This document shows, piece by piece, positions 11,396 to 24,100 of a DNA stretch of 64,000 bases. Source of the DNA: Mytilus galloprovincialis. Taxonomy: Eukaryota > Mollusca > Bivalvia > Mytilida > Mytilidae. Within the stretch, counting starts at the first letter, position 1; every line of letters starts with the position of its first letter. Location: NCBI RefSeq assembly GCF_965363235.1, contig NC_134841.1, positions 30,533,440-30,597,439 on the forward strand, in the 5' to 3' direction. The position numbers and the translations under genes were made by a program. The notes below the pieces were generated by a model. The model had not been told where the DNA came from. It worked only from the letters and a program-made list of their open reading frames with translations, and ran no database searches.

Positions 11396-13694
11396 GTAAG
11401 TCAGTCTTTATTGCATTTATTTACTGGTATAGTAAATACTTTGTTTATGTATTTTTTTGGGGAAAAGGGGGGTGTTCTGTTGGGCGTATGATATTTGCGC
11501 CGATTTTTAAAATTGTCAATCTTTTATTTGCGCCGATTTCATTTTTTCATTTGCGCCGATTTCATATTTTCTATTAATTGCACAGTTTGACACAGGTGAG
11601 TAAATACTTGTACATGTACTATACCTCAAGTCCTATAATATGTGACTTTGGAGTTTCATATCATTTACATTCAATTTATCATAATTTTTTTGCTATCAGG
11701 GTTTCAACATTGACAGTAAAAACAACTCCAAAGTCATATTATAGGACTAACTAGACCTCATACCACATCTTCTTATATCTACTTTTAAAAAGGTATATTA
11801 GTAAAATCTGGTTATAAACGGTGATCACTTACGTTTAATTTTATTGTAAAACGATGGACATATTGCACACTGAAACGAGCCGAGGAGTGTCAAAATCGGC
11901 GAAAATGAAATGCTTATCGGTACAAATGCTAAACACCGGTTCTGTTGAGTTGAAAGGGGGGGGGGGGGTGGCGGGGGAGGGGGATTTAAACAAGATTATT
12001 TTTTAGCATGTCTTTTGTCAGGCAGAAAAGCTTCTCTCGAGAAAAGTGACTTGCTTTATATAGATATTTTTCTCTCATTGAATTGAGGTATTGTCATCTT
12101 CCATTTCTTAAATTGTGTAGTTCTTGGTTTATTTGATGGATATGATACATGGATGAATAGACCGTTTCGAGTCTCAGGCCCTGTCTACTTGTTCATAGTA
12201 CATAGACTTTAAATTAATTAGCAATTCTGATATCAACTGAATATAATTCATTTCATTTTCAATAAATAGGAAAGCTGGTATCGATCCAAGAGGATGTTCT
12301 TCGTGCATTATTGGTGATGAATAGGTCATGTGACACTGGTAATTATTCATATCTAACTTATTGTTTAACAGCAAACAAATCAGACAGACACAAAAAATGA
12401 TACAACAAAAACGAAAGTGAATAACATTACAGTAAAAAAAAGTTTTCGTCTTGTAAATGAGAAAATTGGTCTCATTTTAAAGATATTTAATACCTTACAA
12501 ATTCTAATCATACACTTTTAAAATGGTAAATATTATTAGTTACATAGTGTGCTAGTGACATAATACGGCGGATATCATTGGTATGGGGTCAGTAAGTTTC
12601 ATATGGGGTGATAGCGATGTCCATCAAAGTGAACAAGTCTTCGATATCATTAGTATTAAGAACAATAACAACTTGATAGTTTCAGGCCGTATGAATTTTA
12701 TTTCAATCGTTCATCATCAATTCCTTCGTCTGTACCTTTAAAACGCCCCTCCTTTAAGATTTTCCTCAACACCGTGTTGTTTTCATATTGAAATAAACAC
12801 CAACTACTTACCTAATATGAAATCCTACTAACCTAAAATGAAATAAACTTAATCTCCACGCAGTTGCTTTTAACAAATCATATTCAATCATAGAAATACA
12901 TAGGAGGTAAGATAAATATATAATATACATTTTATATAAATGGTCCGAGATTCTCTGACGCCTGCCGACCTTTTATATGAACTTGCAGTTGTTTGGACCG
13001 TTCCAAATATGTGATACAATCAATGGCAATCGTTCCGTATCAGCCATTAGTGATATATAATAACGGGTATATTATATGACTTTTTCAATATCACACAGCT
13101 CTTTTTTTATATTGGTGTCTTGATTTGATTTTTCTATTTTCGCCGTGGCATTGTCAGTTTGTTATTGGTTTCTGTGTTTGAATATCTATTTTGTATCTCT
13201 CGGCTCTCTTTTTATATGGTTGATATATTGAAAAGGCCATATCATATTTTCTTTTTTTATATCTGATAAATTTTAGTTTGTTTTTTTTTTTTTTTGGGGG
13301 GGGGGGGGCAGGAATTATAAAAACAAAGAACATCTTTATAAATCGGTAATTCAATGTCGGACATGTTTCATTCCACTTTTTTTAATCTATTCTTATAATG
13401 AATAATTTCATAAGTCAGATTAATATTTTTTGTATATCTTATTTCTCATATGATCAAAGATATTTACTTCATACATACTATATAATGCATTGATATTAAC
13501 GTTATGTTATAACCATTTTTAAAAGATGCTCATTACAGAATTAACTTACAAAAAACAAAAGGAGAAAAAAAACTGCATAAAAACCCTTCGTTCTTTTACT
13601 GAGGTACTGAAATCGGTTGACCGCAAGTTCTGGAGGGTCACAATCAATTATTTTCATGAATATTTACTGATGAAATTAATATATATTACAAGCG
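11396..13694. other. Putative intron or intergenic, repeat scraps
   Basis: Contents: a triplicated TTTGCGCCGATTT motif at about 11492-11562 with a spacing near 30 bp; a MITE at 11639-11748; a G-run with GC-rich surroundings at about 11955-11985; a family D scrap at 13085-13215 (TTGTCAGTTTGTTATTGG); a T-run plus G-run at 13277-13309. No exon was supported. Confidence 0.4.
11639..11748. mobile_element. 110-bp MITE with ~25-bp TIRs
   Basis: The left end AGTCCTATAATATGTGACTT, continuing TGGAGTT, is mirrored by AACTCCAAAGTCATATTATA, continuing GGACT, at the right. One base differs in the arms. The core of about 55 bp is unrelated. No clear target duplication. Confidence 0.65.
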
Positions 13695-14858
13695 ATAATA
13701 TCAGATTATTACATGGCATTTTTCATATCGCATGTATTATCAGCCCTAGGTTCAATATCAGCCCAAGAGCCGCATGGCTCGAGGGCTGATATTGACCGAG
13801 GGCTGATAATACATGCGATATGAACAATGACATGTTATGATCTTTTTATCATATGCTTCAACAGTAGAGAAAAATAACAGATTCATATATTGATCCTTTT
13901 ACGTGGTTCCCGAAGTTTAAAGAGTAAAAAAGTTCACGGCCGTCGGGCCCAAAATTTGATACATTCAATATGAAATTTTTCTATCATATGCCTCAACAGA
14001 GAGAGAAAAAAAACATTTTAATATGGACGAATCGACAAAAAAATAATTCAACAATATACATAATGATCATTGTTTGGAAAAGTCAACTTTTTAAAGAAAC
14101 TTTCTAAATTATGTTTCAGAAAAACTCAAAAAATGCATTTATTAAATAATTTGTTTGTTTTTTTTTCATTTTTATTTTTTTATTATTTTAAACAATATAC
14201 TTTCCAGTATTCAAAAAATTGTTTTGTACACTACTTTGTAATGTTTTTCACTGAAAACGTAGCATTGAGGTGTATTTTCCGGAATTGGCCGAGTATTACC
14301 GGAATGCCATGTGATAACGTTACGGAAAGGCATGTGATAACAATCGAAGCATGTGATAAACTTTTCATATCAGCCCGCTAAGCACCAATTCGAAAAATAT
14401 GGAATTTACGTCAATTTAATGCTATTATCATACGATAAAATTAATATGTTATCAAGTCTAAGTATGTGATAAGGAATGTTATCATATACTTAGACTAAAT
14501 AACATATGATTTTTACCGTATGATAATAGCATTAAATTAAAGTATTTTCCATATTTTTCGAATTGGTGCTTAGCGGGCTGATATGAAAAGTTTATCACAT
14601 GCTTCTATTGTTATCACATGCCTTTCCGTAACGTTATCACATGGCATTCCGGTGATACTCGGCTAATTCCGGAAACTACACCTCAATGCTACGTTTTCAG
14701 TGAAAAACATTACAAAGTAGTGTACAAAACAATTATTTGAATACTGGAAAGTATGTTGTGTAAAATAATTAAATTAAATTAAAAAAAAAAGAAAAAAAAA
14801 TATTGAATAAATGCATTTTGAAGTTTTTCTGAAACATTATTTAGAAAGTTACTTTAAA

Positions 14859-16750
14859 CAAGAGGCTCTCAAGAGCCTGAATCGCTCACCTTAATTCTTT
14901 TGGTTAAATCTCTCATCAATGATTATTTTGGCTTTTCAATTTATTTAAATGTTTTTTGGATCGTCCTATTTTCTTCAAAAGCCAAAAAAAATAATCATTT
15001 TCTCCTATGTTCTATTTTAGCCATAGGAGCTATGTTTCTTGACATACAAGGAAATAAAATATAAAATTTATACTAGATACTCTGAAACTCATTTAGCCTA
15101 AGTTTGGCTGAAATTGATACAGCAGTTTCAAAGGAGAAGATTTTTTAAAGTAAGTCAACATGATGAACAAATTGTGAAAAAAGTCTTTAAAGGGCAATAA
15201 CTCCTTAAGTGGTCAATTGACAATTTTGGTCAATTTGACTTAATTGAAGATCTTACTTTGCTGAACATTATTGCTGTTTACAGTTTATTTCTATCTATAA
15301 TTATATTCAAGATAATAAACAAAAACAGCAAAATTTCCTTAAAATTATCAATTCAGGGGCAGCAACCCAACAACAGGTTGTCTGATTCATCTGAAAATTT
15401 CAGGGCAGATAGATCTTGACCTGATAAACAATATTACCAAACGTCAGATTTGCTCTAAATGCTTTGGTTTTTGAGTTATAAGCCAAAAACTGCATTTGAC
15501 CCCTATGTTCTATTTTTAGCAATGGCGACCATGTTTGTTGATAGATCATAACTTCGGATACAATTTACAAACAAGATACCCTAAGGAACATTCAGTTAAA
15601 GTTTGGAAGTATTTGGCCCAGTAGTTTCAGAGGAGAAGATTTTTGTAAAAGATTACTAAGATTTACGAAAAATGGTTAAAAATTGACTATAAAGGGCAAT
15701 AACTCCTAAAGGGGTCAACTGACCATTTCCGTCATGTTGACTTATTTGTAAATCTTACTTTGCTGAACATTATTGCTGTTTACAGTTTATCTCTATCTAT
15801 AATAATATTCAAGATAATAACCAAAAACAGCAAAATTTCTTTAAAATTACCAATTCAGGGGCAGTAACCCAACAACAGGTTGTCTGATTCATCTGAAAAT
15901 TTCAGGGCAGATAGATCTTGACCTGATAAACAATATTATCCCATGTCAGATTTGCTCTAAATGCTTTGGTTTTTGAGTTATAAGCCAAAAACTGCATTTG
16001 ACCCCTATGTTCTATTTTTAGCAATGGCGACCATGTTTGTTGATAGATCACAACTTCAGATACAATTTACAAACTAGATACCCTAAGGAACATTCAGTTA
16101 AAGTTTGGAAGTATTTGGTCCAGTAGTTTCAGAGGAGAAGATTTTTGTAAAAGATTACTAAGATTTACGAAAAATGGTTAAAAATTGACTATAAAGGGCA
16201 ATAACTCCTAAAGGGGTCAACTGACCATTTCCGTCATGTTGACTTATTTGTAAATCTTACTTTGCTGAACATTATTCCTGTTTACAGTTTATCTCTATCT
16301 ATAATAATATTCAAGATAATAACCAAAAACAGTAAAATTTCCTTAAAATTACCAATTCAGGGGCAGCAACCCAACAACGGGTTGTCTGATTCATCTCAAA
16401 ATTTCAGGGCAGATAGATCTTGACCTGATAAACAATATTACCCCATGTCAGATTTGCTCTAAATGCTTTGGTTTTTGAGTTATAAGCCAAAAACTGCATT
16501 TGACCCCTATGTTCTATTTTTAGCAATGACGACCATGTTTGTTGATAGATCAAAACTTCGGATACAATTTATAAATTAGATACCCTAAGGAACATTCAGT
16601 TAAAGTTTGAAAGTATTTGGCCCAGTAGTTTCAGAGGAGAAGATTCTTGAAATAGTTTACGACGACAGACGACGACGGACGACAGACGACGGACGACGAC
16701 GGACGCCAAGTGATGGCATAAGCTCACTTGTCCCTTCGGGACAGGTGAGC
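14859..16750 (+). repeat. Dispersed repeat family A, full-length copy inserted in the foldback
   Basis: It starts CAAGAGGCTCTCAAGAGCC, followed by GAATCGCTCACCT, and ends GGGACAGGTGAGC. TAAA flanks both ends (14855-14858 and 16751-16754), and removing the insert restores the palindrome arm. Before the 3' end lies a run of GACGACGGACGACAGACGAC. The interior is three tandem modules of 502 bp. It is noncoding and widespread in bivalves; the class is unclear to me. Confidence 0.75.
15251..16655 (+). repeat. Tandem array of ~502-bp modules
   Basis: The phrase TCTTACTTTGCTGAACATT occurs at 15251, 15753 and 16255, a spacing of exactly 502 bp twice. The neighbouring units are nearly identical by eye, including CAACAACAGGTTGTCTGATT or its one-base variant and CCTAAGGAACATTCAGTTAA. 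The third unit is cut short by the 3' end of the family A repeat. Confidence 0.85.
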
Positions 16751-17153
16751 TAAAAAGTTGACTTTTCTAAACAATGTTCATTATGTATATTGTTGAATTA
16801 TTTTTTTGTCGATTTGTCCATATTAAAATGTGTTTTTCTTTTCTCTATTGAGGCATATGATAGAAAAATTTCATATTGAATGAATCAAATTTTGGGTTCG
16901 ACGTCCGTGAACTTTTTACTCTTTCAACTTCTTTTCGGGAACCACGTAGAAGGATCAATATATGAATCTGTTATTTTTCTCTACTGTTGAAGCATATGAT
17001 AAAAAGATCATAACATGTCATTTTTCATATCGCATGTATTATCAGCCCTCGGTCAATATCAGCCCTCGAGCCATGCGGCTCTTGGGCTGATATTGAACCT
17101 AGGGCTGATAATACATGCGATATGAAAAATGCCATGTAATAATCTGATATTAT

Positions 17154-18982
17154 TTTGCAATCGATAATATCTGCGTAGTTATACGAAATACGTTCTGTTA
17201 TCATTCAAAAACGTAAGTCACGTATGAAGTAAGTAGAAATGTCTGTAGCTGCGGAACCGTAGCTCTTAGGTCTTTGACTATTTAATTTGCGGACCATCCG
17301 CAAACAGTAAAAAAATAACATAAGGACCTCAGAGCTACGGTTCCGCAGCAAAAATGTCTGCGGCAACATAACACCGGAAAAACTCTTGAATGGTAATCCG
17401 CTGTAAAAAGAAGATGTTTGAACCCATATACACAATTGGAGATTACGAGTTGTTACGAGAGAAATATCATGAATCTATTTTTTTTGTATGGCTGACTTTT
17501 TTCCTTTAAAGTTCATTTTTGTGTAAAAAATTTAATAGATAACAGATTAATAATCTACAAATGTATATGCTGTAAACTGGTAACATGTATAGGAAAATCA
17601 AAATATTTTCAATTCAAGTTTCCTGTTATACCAAAATATGTTGTGTATGAACGACAAAACGGAAAGAAGTCTTGTCATTTTTACCGGCTACTGATTTTTA
17701 TTTTTTCTCCAACAAATTAAGGCTACATTAGAGCATATATATAGCAAACACGTAATATGATTATAAACATATGCAAAAGAAAATATACATTCAATCTATA
17801 GAAAAGACATAAAATGAAAGAAAAAAGTAGTGTGTAAAGTTTTAAGCAATATTGAATAATCCTAAATCGTTTTTGAGATACAGCGCGACATGTGACCCCC
17901 CTCTTTTTTCTTTTACAAAAAACTCAATAACTCTTAAATAAAAATTTGAATCATCATCAAAAAGTATACAGATCTTTAGATTAATATAACTAAAGTTTTA
18001 AAGGGGCACTAGCTACGAGATATATAAAAAAAATCTAATACAAATGTAAATAATTGTTTTTTTCTCAATCATTAATGAAATGCAAATAGTGAAATAAACA
18101 TTCGCTTTTCGCAGCCAATATGGTAGAATTTTGTCAAAATAAGCTAAAAAAAAACATTGATTATTAATTATTCACTTGCAAGTGGATAATTCGACCTCAT
18201 TGAATATGTATTCATGTCAGTGAACCCAGTGTCTCGCCTACTTTTGCTGTTAATCGAAGGCTCAACAAAAATGAGGAAAAAAATCAATAAAATTATTCCT
18301 CTTGGTACTATCTTTTAATTGTAAGAAGCTTCTGTCAAATTTCGTTAAAAATTCAGGATAGTTTATGAATCTAAAATAAATGTTTTAACTGCAGACTGTA
18401 TGTAATGTTAATTAAATGGAAGAAAAACTAAGTCCATTTATAAGTAAAATCTAGATACACAGGCACAAAATTTAAACACAATTTCCTTCTGGATACTAGC
18501 TTTTGATCATAAACAAGCTTCTGTCAATTTTGAAACAAAACCAAAATAGAATAAGAAAGTTATTAAAATTTTAAAAACTTTAACCACAGAGTGAATGTGT
18601 TGTTTCCTGGCAGAAAATCTAAGTCCATTTATAAGTAAAACTAGAACACACCCGTGATATCGCGTGTCCGTGACTGAATTAAAGTATATAACTTTGCGTA
18701 AGCCTTATTTTAGTATTGGTATTGTCATCTGATAAAGTCATGCCGATTATAAGAGACAGAGTTTCTTTGCTTTCAAATCTTTCTGTTTGAACCCGTCGAC
18801 CTGGAACTTATCAATAATTGGTAATATCAATTATTTGGAAAACAAAAGGTCCTGGAATAGAGTATTTTTTAATCAACAGCATTGTCCTATATTAGCTATA
18901 AATAAAGTTGAATTCTTTGATTTGTCGTTTTTAACTCATGACGGCTGACAAATTGGACCTCGTTATTTTGTAATATATAGAT
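17154..18982. other. Right flank of foldback; older dispersed repeat with internal units
   Basis: A short palindrome lies at 17248-17349 (separate entry). From about 18180 to 18982 an older repeat carries units with AAGCTTCTGTCAA (18329 and 18517) and AAGTCCATTTATAAGTAAAA (18431 and 18620). At 18640 GAACACACCCGTGATATCGC begins another widespread mussel repeat. The same AAGCTTCTGTC unit continues beyond the nested insertions at 27318, so the older repeat is split by them. No gene seen. Confidence 0.5.
17248..17349. repeat. Short palindromic element
   Basis: GCTGCGGAACCGTAGCTCTT, continuing AGGTC, is mirrored by GACCTCAGAGCTACGGTTCC, continuing GCAGC: 25-bp arms with one difference and a 52-bp middle. 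The size and shape fit a MITE or an orphan hairpin. Confidence 0.6.
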
Positions 18983-19120
18983 CAGTGGCGGATCCAGGGG
19001 GGGGGGGGGGGTTCCGGGGGTGCGCACCCCCCCTTTATTTTTGCCGATCAATGCATTTGTATCGGGACATATGTTTTGCACCCCCCCCCCCTTTTGCCCT
19101 GGGTGCCCTGGGTTAGCACC

Positions 19121-19357
19121 TGTTATATACCTCTATTTGGTATTTCTGGTTACCGGAAATGTAGGACATAATTTATACTGTTTACTGTATTTTACGGGAC
19201 TGTATACCTTTTTTATGCTTGTCGGCGGCGAACAGTTAGTGTCGTCTGTCACCCATGTGTTTTGTTAGATGGCAGTAAAATAAAATTTGGAAAACGAAAA
19301 GCGTGACTTCAATCCCATAGTCCCCCCAGACAACAAAAAGGATTGAGGCCCACGACA
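19121..19357 (+). repeat. 5' LTR of the Gypsy element
   Basis: 237 bp, starting TGTTATATACC and ending CCCACGACA. It reads identically to the 3' copy at 26976-27212. An AATAAAA-type signal (TAAAATAAAATTTGG) lies in its second half. Confidence 0.93.
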
Positions 19358-19511
19358 TGGTGGAGGACTTAAAAGGCTCTTATTAGCGTAAATATTGCTT
19401 TTATTTGTGATATAATTTTTGGTGAACATTATCTTTGCGAACACGTGGAAGTGGACAATTTTGTCAGCGACAAGTCAGCTACATATTTTGATTAGTATCT
19501 CATAATTATTT

Positions 19512-19749
19512 GGTGATAAAGTATCGCCAGTGCATGTCTCAACAACTCAGCAATCCGATATTATCCGTTTTCGTTTATTTAGGAAGGAAAAATGATGCAT
19601 GCATAGACAGGGTGATAATAGTATCGCCAGTATTATAATATTGCATTCCAAATTAAATAAATGTGCAGTAAACAGTTTTGAATACGTGTGTAGACATATA
19701 ATATTTTCGATGTTCCAATTAATACTTGTTTGGTGATATTTGTATCGCC
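19512..19749 (+). promoter_or_regulatory. Three-hairpin cluster in the Gypsy leader
   Basis: Short stem-loops lie at 19512-19528, 19611-19628 and 19732-19749. Each reads GGTGATA, a 3-4-nt loop (AAG, ATAG or TTTG), then TATCGCC. The 7-bp stem includes one G-T wobble. The same stem with a changed closing pair recurs eight times in the 3' noncoding region. A role as an RNA signal (packaging, translation or protein binding) is a guess. Confidence 0.75.
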
Positions 19750-19816
19750 AATGAGTTTCAAGTAGTGCCTATTGTATCCATTCTATTAACATGAACACAA
19801 AGTTTTGTACCGGTAA

Positions 19817-21187
19817 ATGGTGATTATGTCAGATGAAAATTCCGAGCCTTCTATAGAACACAACGAATATCAAAGCGATTCAGAAACGGACAGTAACATA
19901 CAAAGTTTATCTTCTAGATCATTATTAAGTGACGGATTCCTTGAGGATAACGAAATTGTAGGACTAACAGAGTTTGATTTACAAAATGTAGGTGATGTTA
20001 ATTCTCCAGACAACACTGCAAATTTTGAACCAGAAATAAATGTGTTATTAGCCGAGGCAAGTCCAATTACATCTACCCCACAACCGTTAAATGTAACAGA
20101 AATCCCCACAGAATCGGTTGATCTACCTATTAAGATTCAGACTACTTCAATAATGAGCAAATTAGTCAGGTGTCGTGAATTTTCAGGATACCCCCAAGAT
20201 AATGCGAAAGGATTTTTCAGTGAATTTGAATCTTACGCACTTCTCCATGAATTGCCAGAAACAGACAAAAGACGCATTGCAGCATTTCATTTACATCTAA
20301 AGGGGCCTGCGTTAACTTGGTACAATTCTTTGAGTGACGAGTCTAAAAGTTCGTGGATAACAATTTGTGTTTTGTTCAAGGAAAAATATATAAATTTTAG
20401 TTGGCAAAGCGCAACAGTTATAATGGAAAGTGAAATTTTCCAAAACATGGTATTATCTCCGGGTCAGTCGTTAGAAGATTATTTCAGTCAGCTGTCGGAA
20501 AAAGCTCAAATATTAAGAAAGCATGACCACGAGTTAGTAGCAAAATTTATAAGTGGGTTGCCCGAAAAAATGTCGTTTTTTGTACGTGCTGGTCAACCAG
20601 TCGATGCACACCATGCCTTAACTTCTGCAAAAATGGCGGAAGCCTGTGGGTATAGACAACACGGAGACTCTATAAATGCTCTTAAACATGAAAATAAACA
20701 TGCACCTCGGCAGTTGCCAGGAAAATCAAACAGTACTGATTCCAACCAGAGCGAGGTTATCCGTGATTTAAAAAATCAGGTTGCTATTCTTACCGACTTA
20801 GTTCAGGGTAAACGCAAGGAGCATGTTCAGAGTGAACCATCACGTTCTGATGTTCATGACATTAGGGATCAAATCGGACAGTTAAGCGGTCTGATAACTA
20901 GTATGGCAGTCAGGGAAGTACCCCACAAAGAACCACAAAGACCTGAAAATACAAGCACGAATAATGCAAATACGTCTCGTTTTGACTCAGCTGAATGTAG
21001 GAGATGCAAAGGTCTCGGTCATTTTCAAAGAGTTTGTAACTGGAACGGGTATGGTCAATTTCAACCGTCTGATCAATGCCAACTGTGTAATCAGAATGGC
21101 CACATTGCTCAATCTTGTACCAAACTGGAGTTTTATGCACAGGGAAACAGAACCAACCCGGGTGTGGGGCACAATCGTCCGGGTTAA
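19817..21187 (+). CDS. gag: gag region of the Gypsy element
   Basis: An open frame of 456 codons encodes the structural Gag protein. The retrotransposon Gag homology region lies at about residues 120-230, with FHLHLKGPALTWYNSL and LEDYFSQLSEKAQIL typical of the family. Two CCHC zinc knuckles near residues 395-440 (CRRCKGLGHFQRVC and CQLCNQNGHIAQSC, both C-x2-C-x4-H-x4-C) would bind the element's RNA. The first about 110 residues are acidic and serine-rich. The pol frame begins upstream of the gag stop and lies in the -1 frame, so ribosomal frameshifting, known in many Gypsy elements, is the likely route to Gag-Pol. The start at 19817 is the first ATG of the frame; a second ATG lies four codons later. 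Confidence 0.9.
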   Translation: MVIMSDENSEPSIEHNEYQSDSETDSNIQSLSSRSLLSDGFLEDNEIVGLTEFDLQNVGDVNSPDNTANFEPEINVLLAEASPITSTPQPLNVTEIPTESVDLPIKIQTTSIMSKLVRCREFSGYPQDNAKGFFSEFESYALLHELPETDKRRIAAFHLHLKGPALTWYNSLSDESKSSWITICVLFKEKYINFSWQSATVIMESEIFQNMVLSPGQSLEDYFSQLSEKAQILRKHDHELVAKFISGLPEKMSFFVRAGQPVDAHHALTSAKMAEACGYRQHGDSINALKHENKHAPRQLPGKSNSTDSNQSEVIRDLKNQVAILTDLVQGKRKEHVQSEPSRSDVHDIRDQIGQLSGLITSMAVREVPHKEPQRPENTSTNNANTSRFDSAECRRCKGLGHFQRVCNWNGYGQFQPSDQCQLCNQNGHIAQSCTKLEFYAQGNRTNPGVGHNRPG

Positions 21188-24100
21188 CTTCGTCTATTGG
21201 TGCCGATTTTGATAAAAATTCAACTAAAGATAAATTTTTGTACATAACTGTTTTATTTGGTGATCTAAGAATAGCTGCATTAGTTGATACAGGGAGCTCT
21301 ATCAATGTCATTTCTAAATCTTTGTATGATTCGATATCCGATCGTCATAAACTTTATTTTGAACAACTAAGTGAATCGGAAATTCGATTAGCCAACAACG
21401 ATAAAATCAGAATTAACGGAATATCCAAACTTCAAGCCACAATTCATCAGAAAAATGAAATTATTGAAACATATATCATTCCCAAAACATCTCATCCTTT
21501 GATTCTCGGTACTGAATATTTACGAGAAAATAAAATTGTTTTAGATTTTAGTGATTTTAGTTGTAATCAGAAGACTGTGCCAGTTAAAACAGTTAAGAGG
21601 ATAGAACTTGAACCGAATACAGAATACTTGACTTTTGGGAAGTTACCAAATTACGTTACAGTCGGATTGCAAGGGATATGCGTAAACAGCAAATTTTCAG
21701 TTAACCACAAGTTTTTAGTTGCCAAATCTTTAGTTGTCGTTCCTGTCAATCGCAAAGTTCCGATTAAATTATTGAATGCTAGTAATGTGAAAATAACGAT
21801 TCCAAAAGGCAAAAATATTGCCGAATTTTCAACATTATCGAATGAGTACACCTATGTTGCAATGTCTGAAAAACCCGAGATACCCGAAGTGCAGAATATT
21901 CAGTTGGTTGCTAATGAAAATGGACTGCGGACCGATAATTCCGAACAGCAATGTGACATTACAGACAGTCCCGACAGGCAAGAAATTTTGACCAAGATTA
22001 AGACAGATTTTGATTTATCCGATCATTTAACACACGATCAAAAATCAGAATTAGCTGAATGTTTGTTGGATAATCTTGATTTATTTGTGACGAAAGAAAA
22101 TCCAAACCTTGGATATACACATTTAGTGGAGCATAAAATACATCTGAAGCCGAATGCTGTTGGTAAACATCATAAGCCGTACAGGTTACCCCCTTACAAA
22201 CGTGAGGTTTTGCGTGAGCAACTGGATAACTTGCTTGAACAAGGAATAGTTGTGCCAGTTAGTGAACAAGAGGAGCTACCCATTACAAGTCCGATAGTAT
22301 TAGTCACAAAGCGAAATGAAACGTCGAATAGTAAGACTTCAACTCAAAGTTATAGGTTTGTTTGTGATTTTAGACATTTAAACGCGCAAACAGAAGATTT
22401 TAAATATGTTATACCAAACTTACAGGAACTGACGGAATCCTTTGCTGAAATAGTACCAAATTATATAACTTCGATAGATTTATCTTCCGGATTTTTTCAG
22501 ATGGGCATATCCGCCGAATCTTCAAGATATACCGCTTTCAACACATGTTTTGGAACGTACAAGTTTTTAAGGCTGCCAATGGGGTTAAAGACGGCACCTA
22601 ACACATTTCAGCTTCTAATGGACAAGGTACTGCGTGGTCTAAAATTCAGAACTTGTTTGTGCTATTTAGATGACGTATTGATCTGCTCTGAAACCTTTGA
22701 AAAGCATTAAGACGATATAAAAGAAATCTTTAAACGATTTCGAGATGCAGGACTAAAACTTGGACAGAAAAAATGCCATTTTGCAAGTGAGACGTGTATT
22801 TTTCTTGGACACGAGATTTCTAAACATGGGATAAGACCCCCAAAAGATCGAGTGAAGGCTATTGTCGACTTTCCAGCACCACAGAATATAAAACAACTTC
22901 GTCGCACAATTGGATTATTTAACTGGTTTAAAAAGTTTATACCAAATTTCAGTGCTATAATTAGTCCACTCACTAAACTTCTGAAGAAAAATCAAAAATT
23001 TGAATGGAAAATTGAACAATCTACAGCATTTCAAAATCTTAAAACTCATCTTGTAAATACCGATAATCTCAGTTTCCCCCGTTTCGATTTACCGTTTATA
23101 TTGGCTGTGGATACTTCATCAAAAGGAATAGGGTACATGCTTTATCAGAAGGACCCAACAAAGGAAAAACCAAATATCATTCGTTTCGGATCAAAGTCTT
23201 TATCACGATGGCAGCAGTCGTATGGTCCTACGAAATTAGAGTTGTTGGGAATGGTCACTAGTATTCTTGACTGTGCGGACTATTTAAGGGGTACACAATT
23301 TATCGTGGAGTGCGACCACCAAGCACTCCAACCATTGTTTATGAAGCAATTCAAAGGAGCTATTTATGAGCGTTGGCTTGCCATTCTCCAGCAATTTACA
23401 TTTGAAATTCAATATAAGCCTGCAGAACAAATGAAAGTCGCTGATGCGCTCTCAAGATGTGAAAATCCCCAAAACATTCCGATCGAAAGCCCTGCAGAAG
23501 ATGATCCGTTTTTCCCCTTGGTAACAGAAAATACAGGAGAAATACGTTTACCCGGTGGAGTGAAATTTGTTGATTTATTTGAATCGAATGACAATACCGA
23601 CGTTGTTGTACAGGCTATAGACATAGTAGCTGACAAGCACATCGATTTATACAGTGTAGAAACTGACGAGCATGACTCGCTAAATGATCCATATGATGCC
23701 GATACGGACGAGTCAGACTCTTATGTACATAATCGCAAAAAGAAATTTGGCAGAAATAATCAGAACGTTGAACAACTTGCTAATACTTTGCGCGATTTTC
23801 AAGTTGGTGCAAATACCTCTAACATCAAAAAGTTACAACGGAAAGATAGCGATTTAAAGAAAATCATTGCATATTTAGAAGATGATGTTTTGCCAGATTC
23901 ACAAAAAGAATCTCGCCGTATTTTATTGGAGTCGTGTGATTTCATTTTAGTTGACGATGTGTTATATCACTGTAGAAAGGCAAAATCAGAAAGGACAAAG
24001 AACATGAGTGAATTTCAACTTGTTATTCCTAAGCAATTGATTTCGCAAATTTTAAAAATTACTCATGACTCCCCATTAGGTGGACATAGTGGAATTCAGA

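Larger units (their letters stand above)
13695..17153. mobile_element. Long foldback (palindromic) element, MULE-like, interrupted by a family A insertion
   Basis: The outer arms, 13695-14086 and 16752-17153, are inverted copies of each other. The inner arms, about 14087-14465 and 14475-14858, are too, with a centre near 14470. Without the insertion at 14859-16750 the whole would be one palindrome of about 1.57 kb with arms near 770 bp. Within each outer arm is another stem-loop made of TATTATCAGCCCT, AATATCAGCCC, GAGCC and their complements (13737-13813 and about 17036-17112). The flanks TTACAAGCG (13686-13694) and TTGCAATCG (17155-17163) match at 7 of 9 positions, which would fit the 9-11-bp duplications of Mutator-like elements. 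No transposase is seen. The palindrome is direct observation; the MULE link is a guess. Confidence 0.75.

Noticed and set aside
11955-11985. G-runs here and near 13295, 18996, 47020 and 47846 as G-quadruplex regulators
   Set aside because: They sit at ends or junctions of repeats and look like expanded homopolymers; no gene is positioned to use them.
12120-12215. Possible terminal exon after GTGTAG with the frame LFDGYDTWMNRPFRVSG
   Set aside because: Weak acceptor, no recognisable domain, and no phase partner that can be verified with the exon at 11326.
14070-14381. 103-codon frame in the foldback arm
   Set aside because: It lies wholly in the palindromic arm, with AT-rich low-complexity translation.
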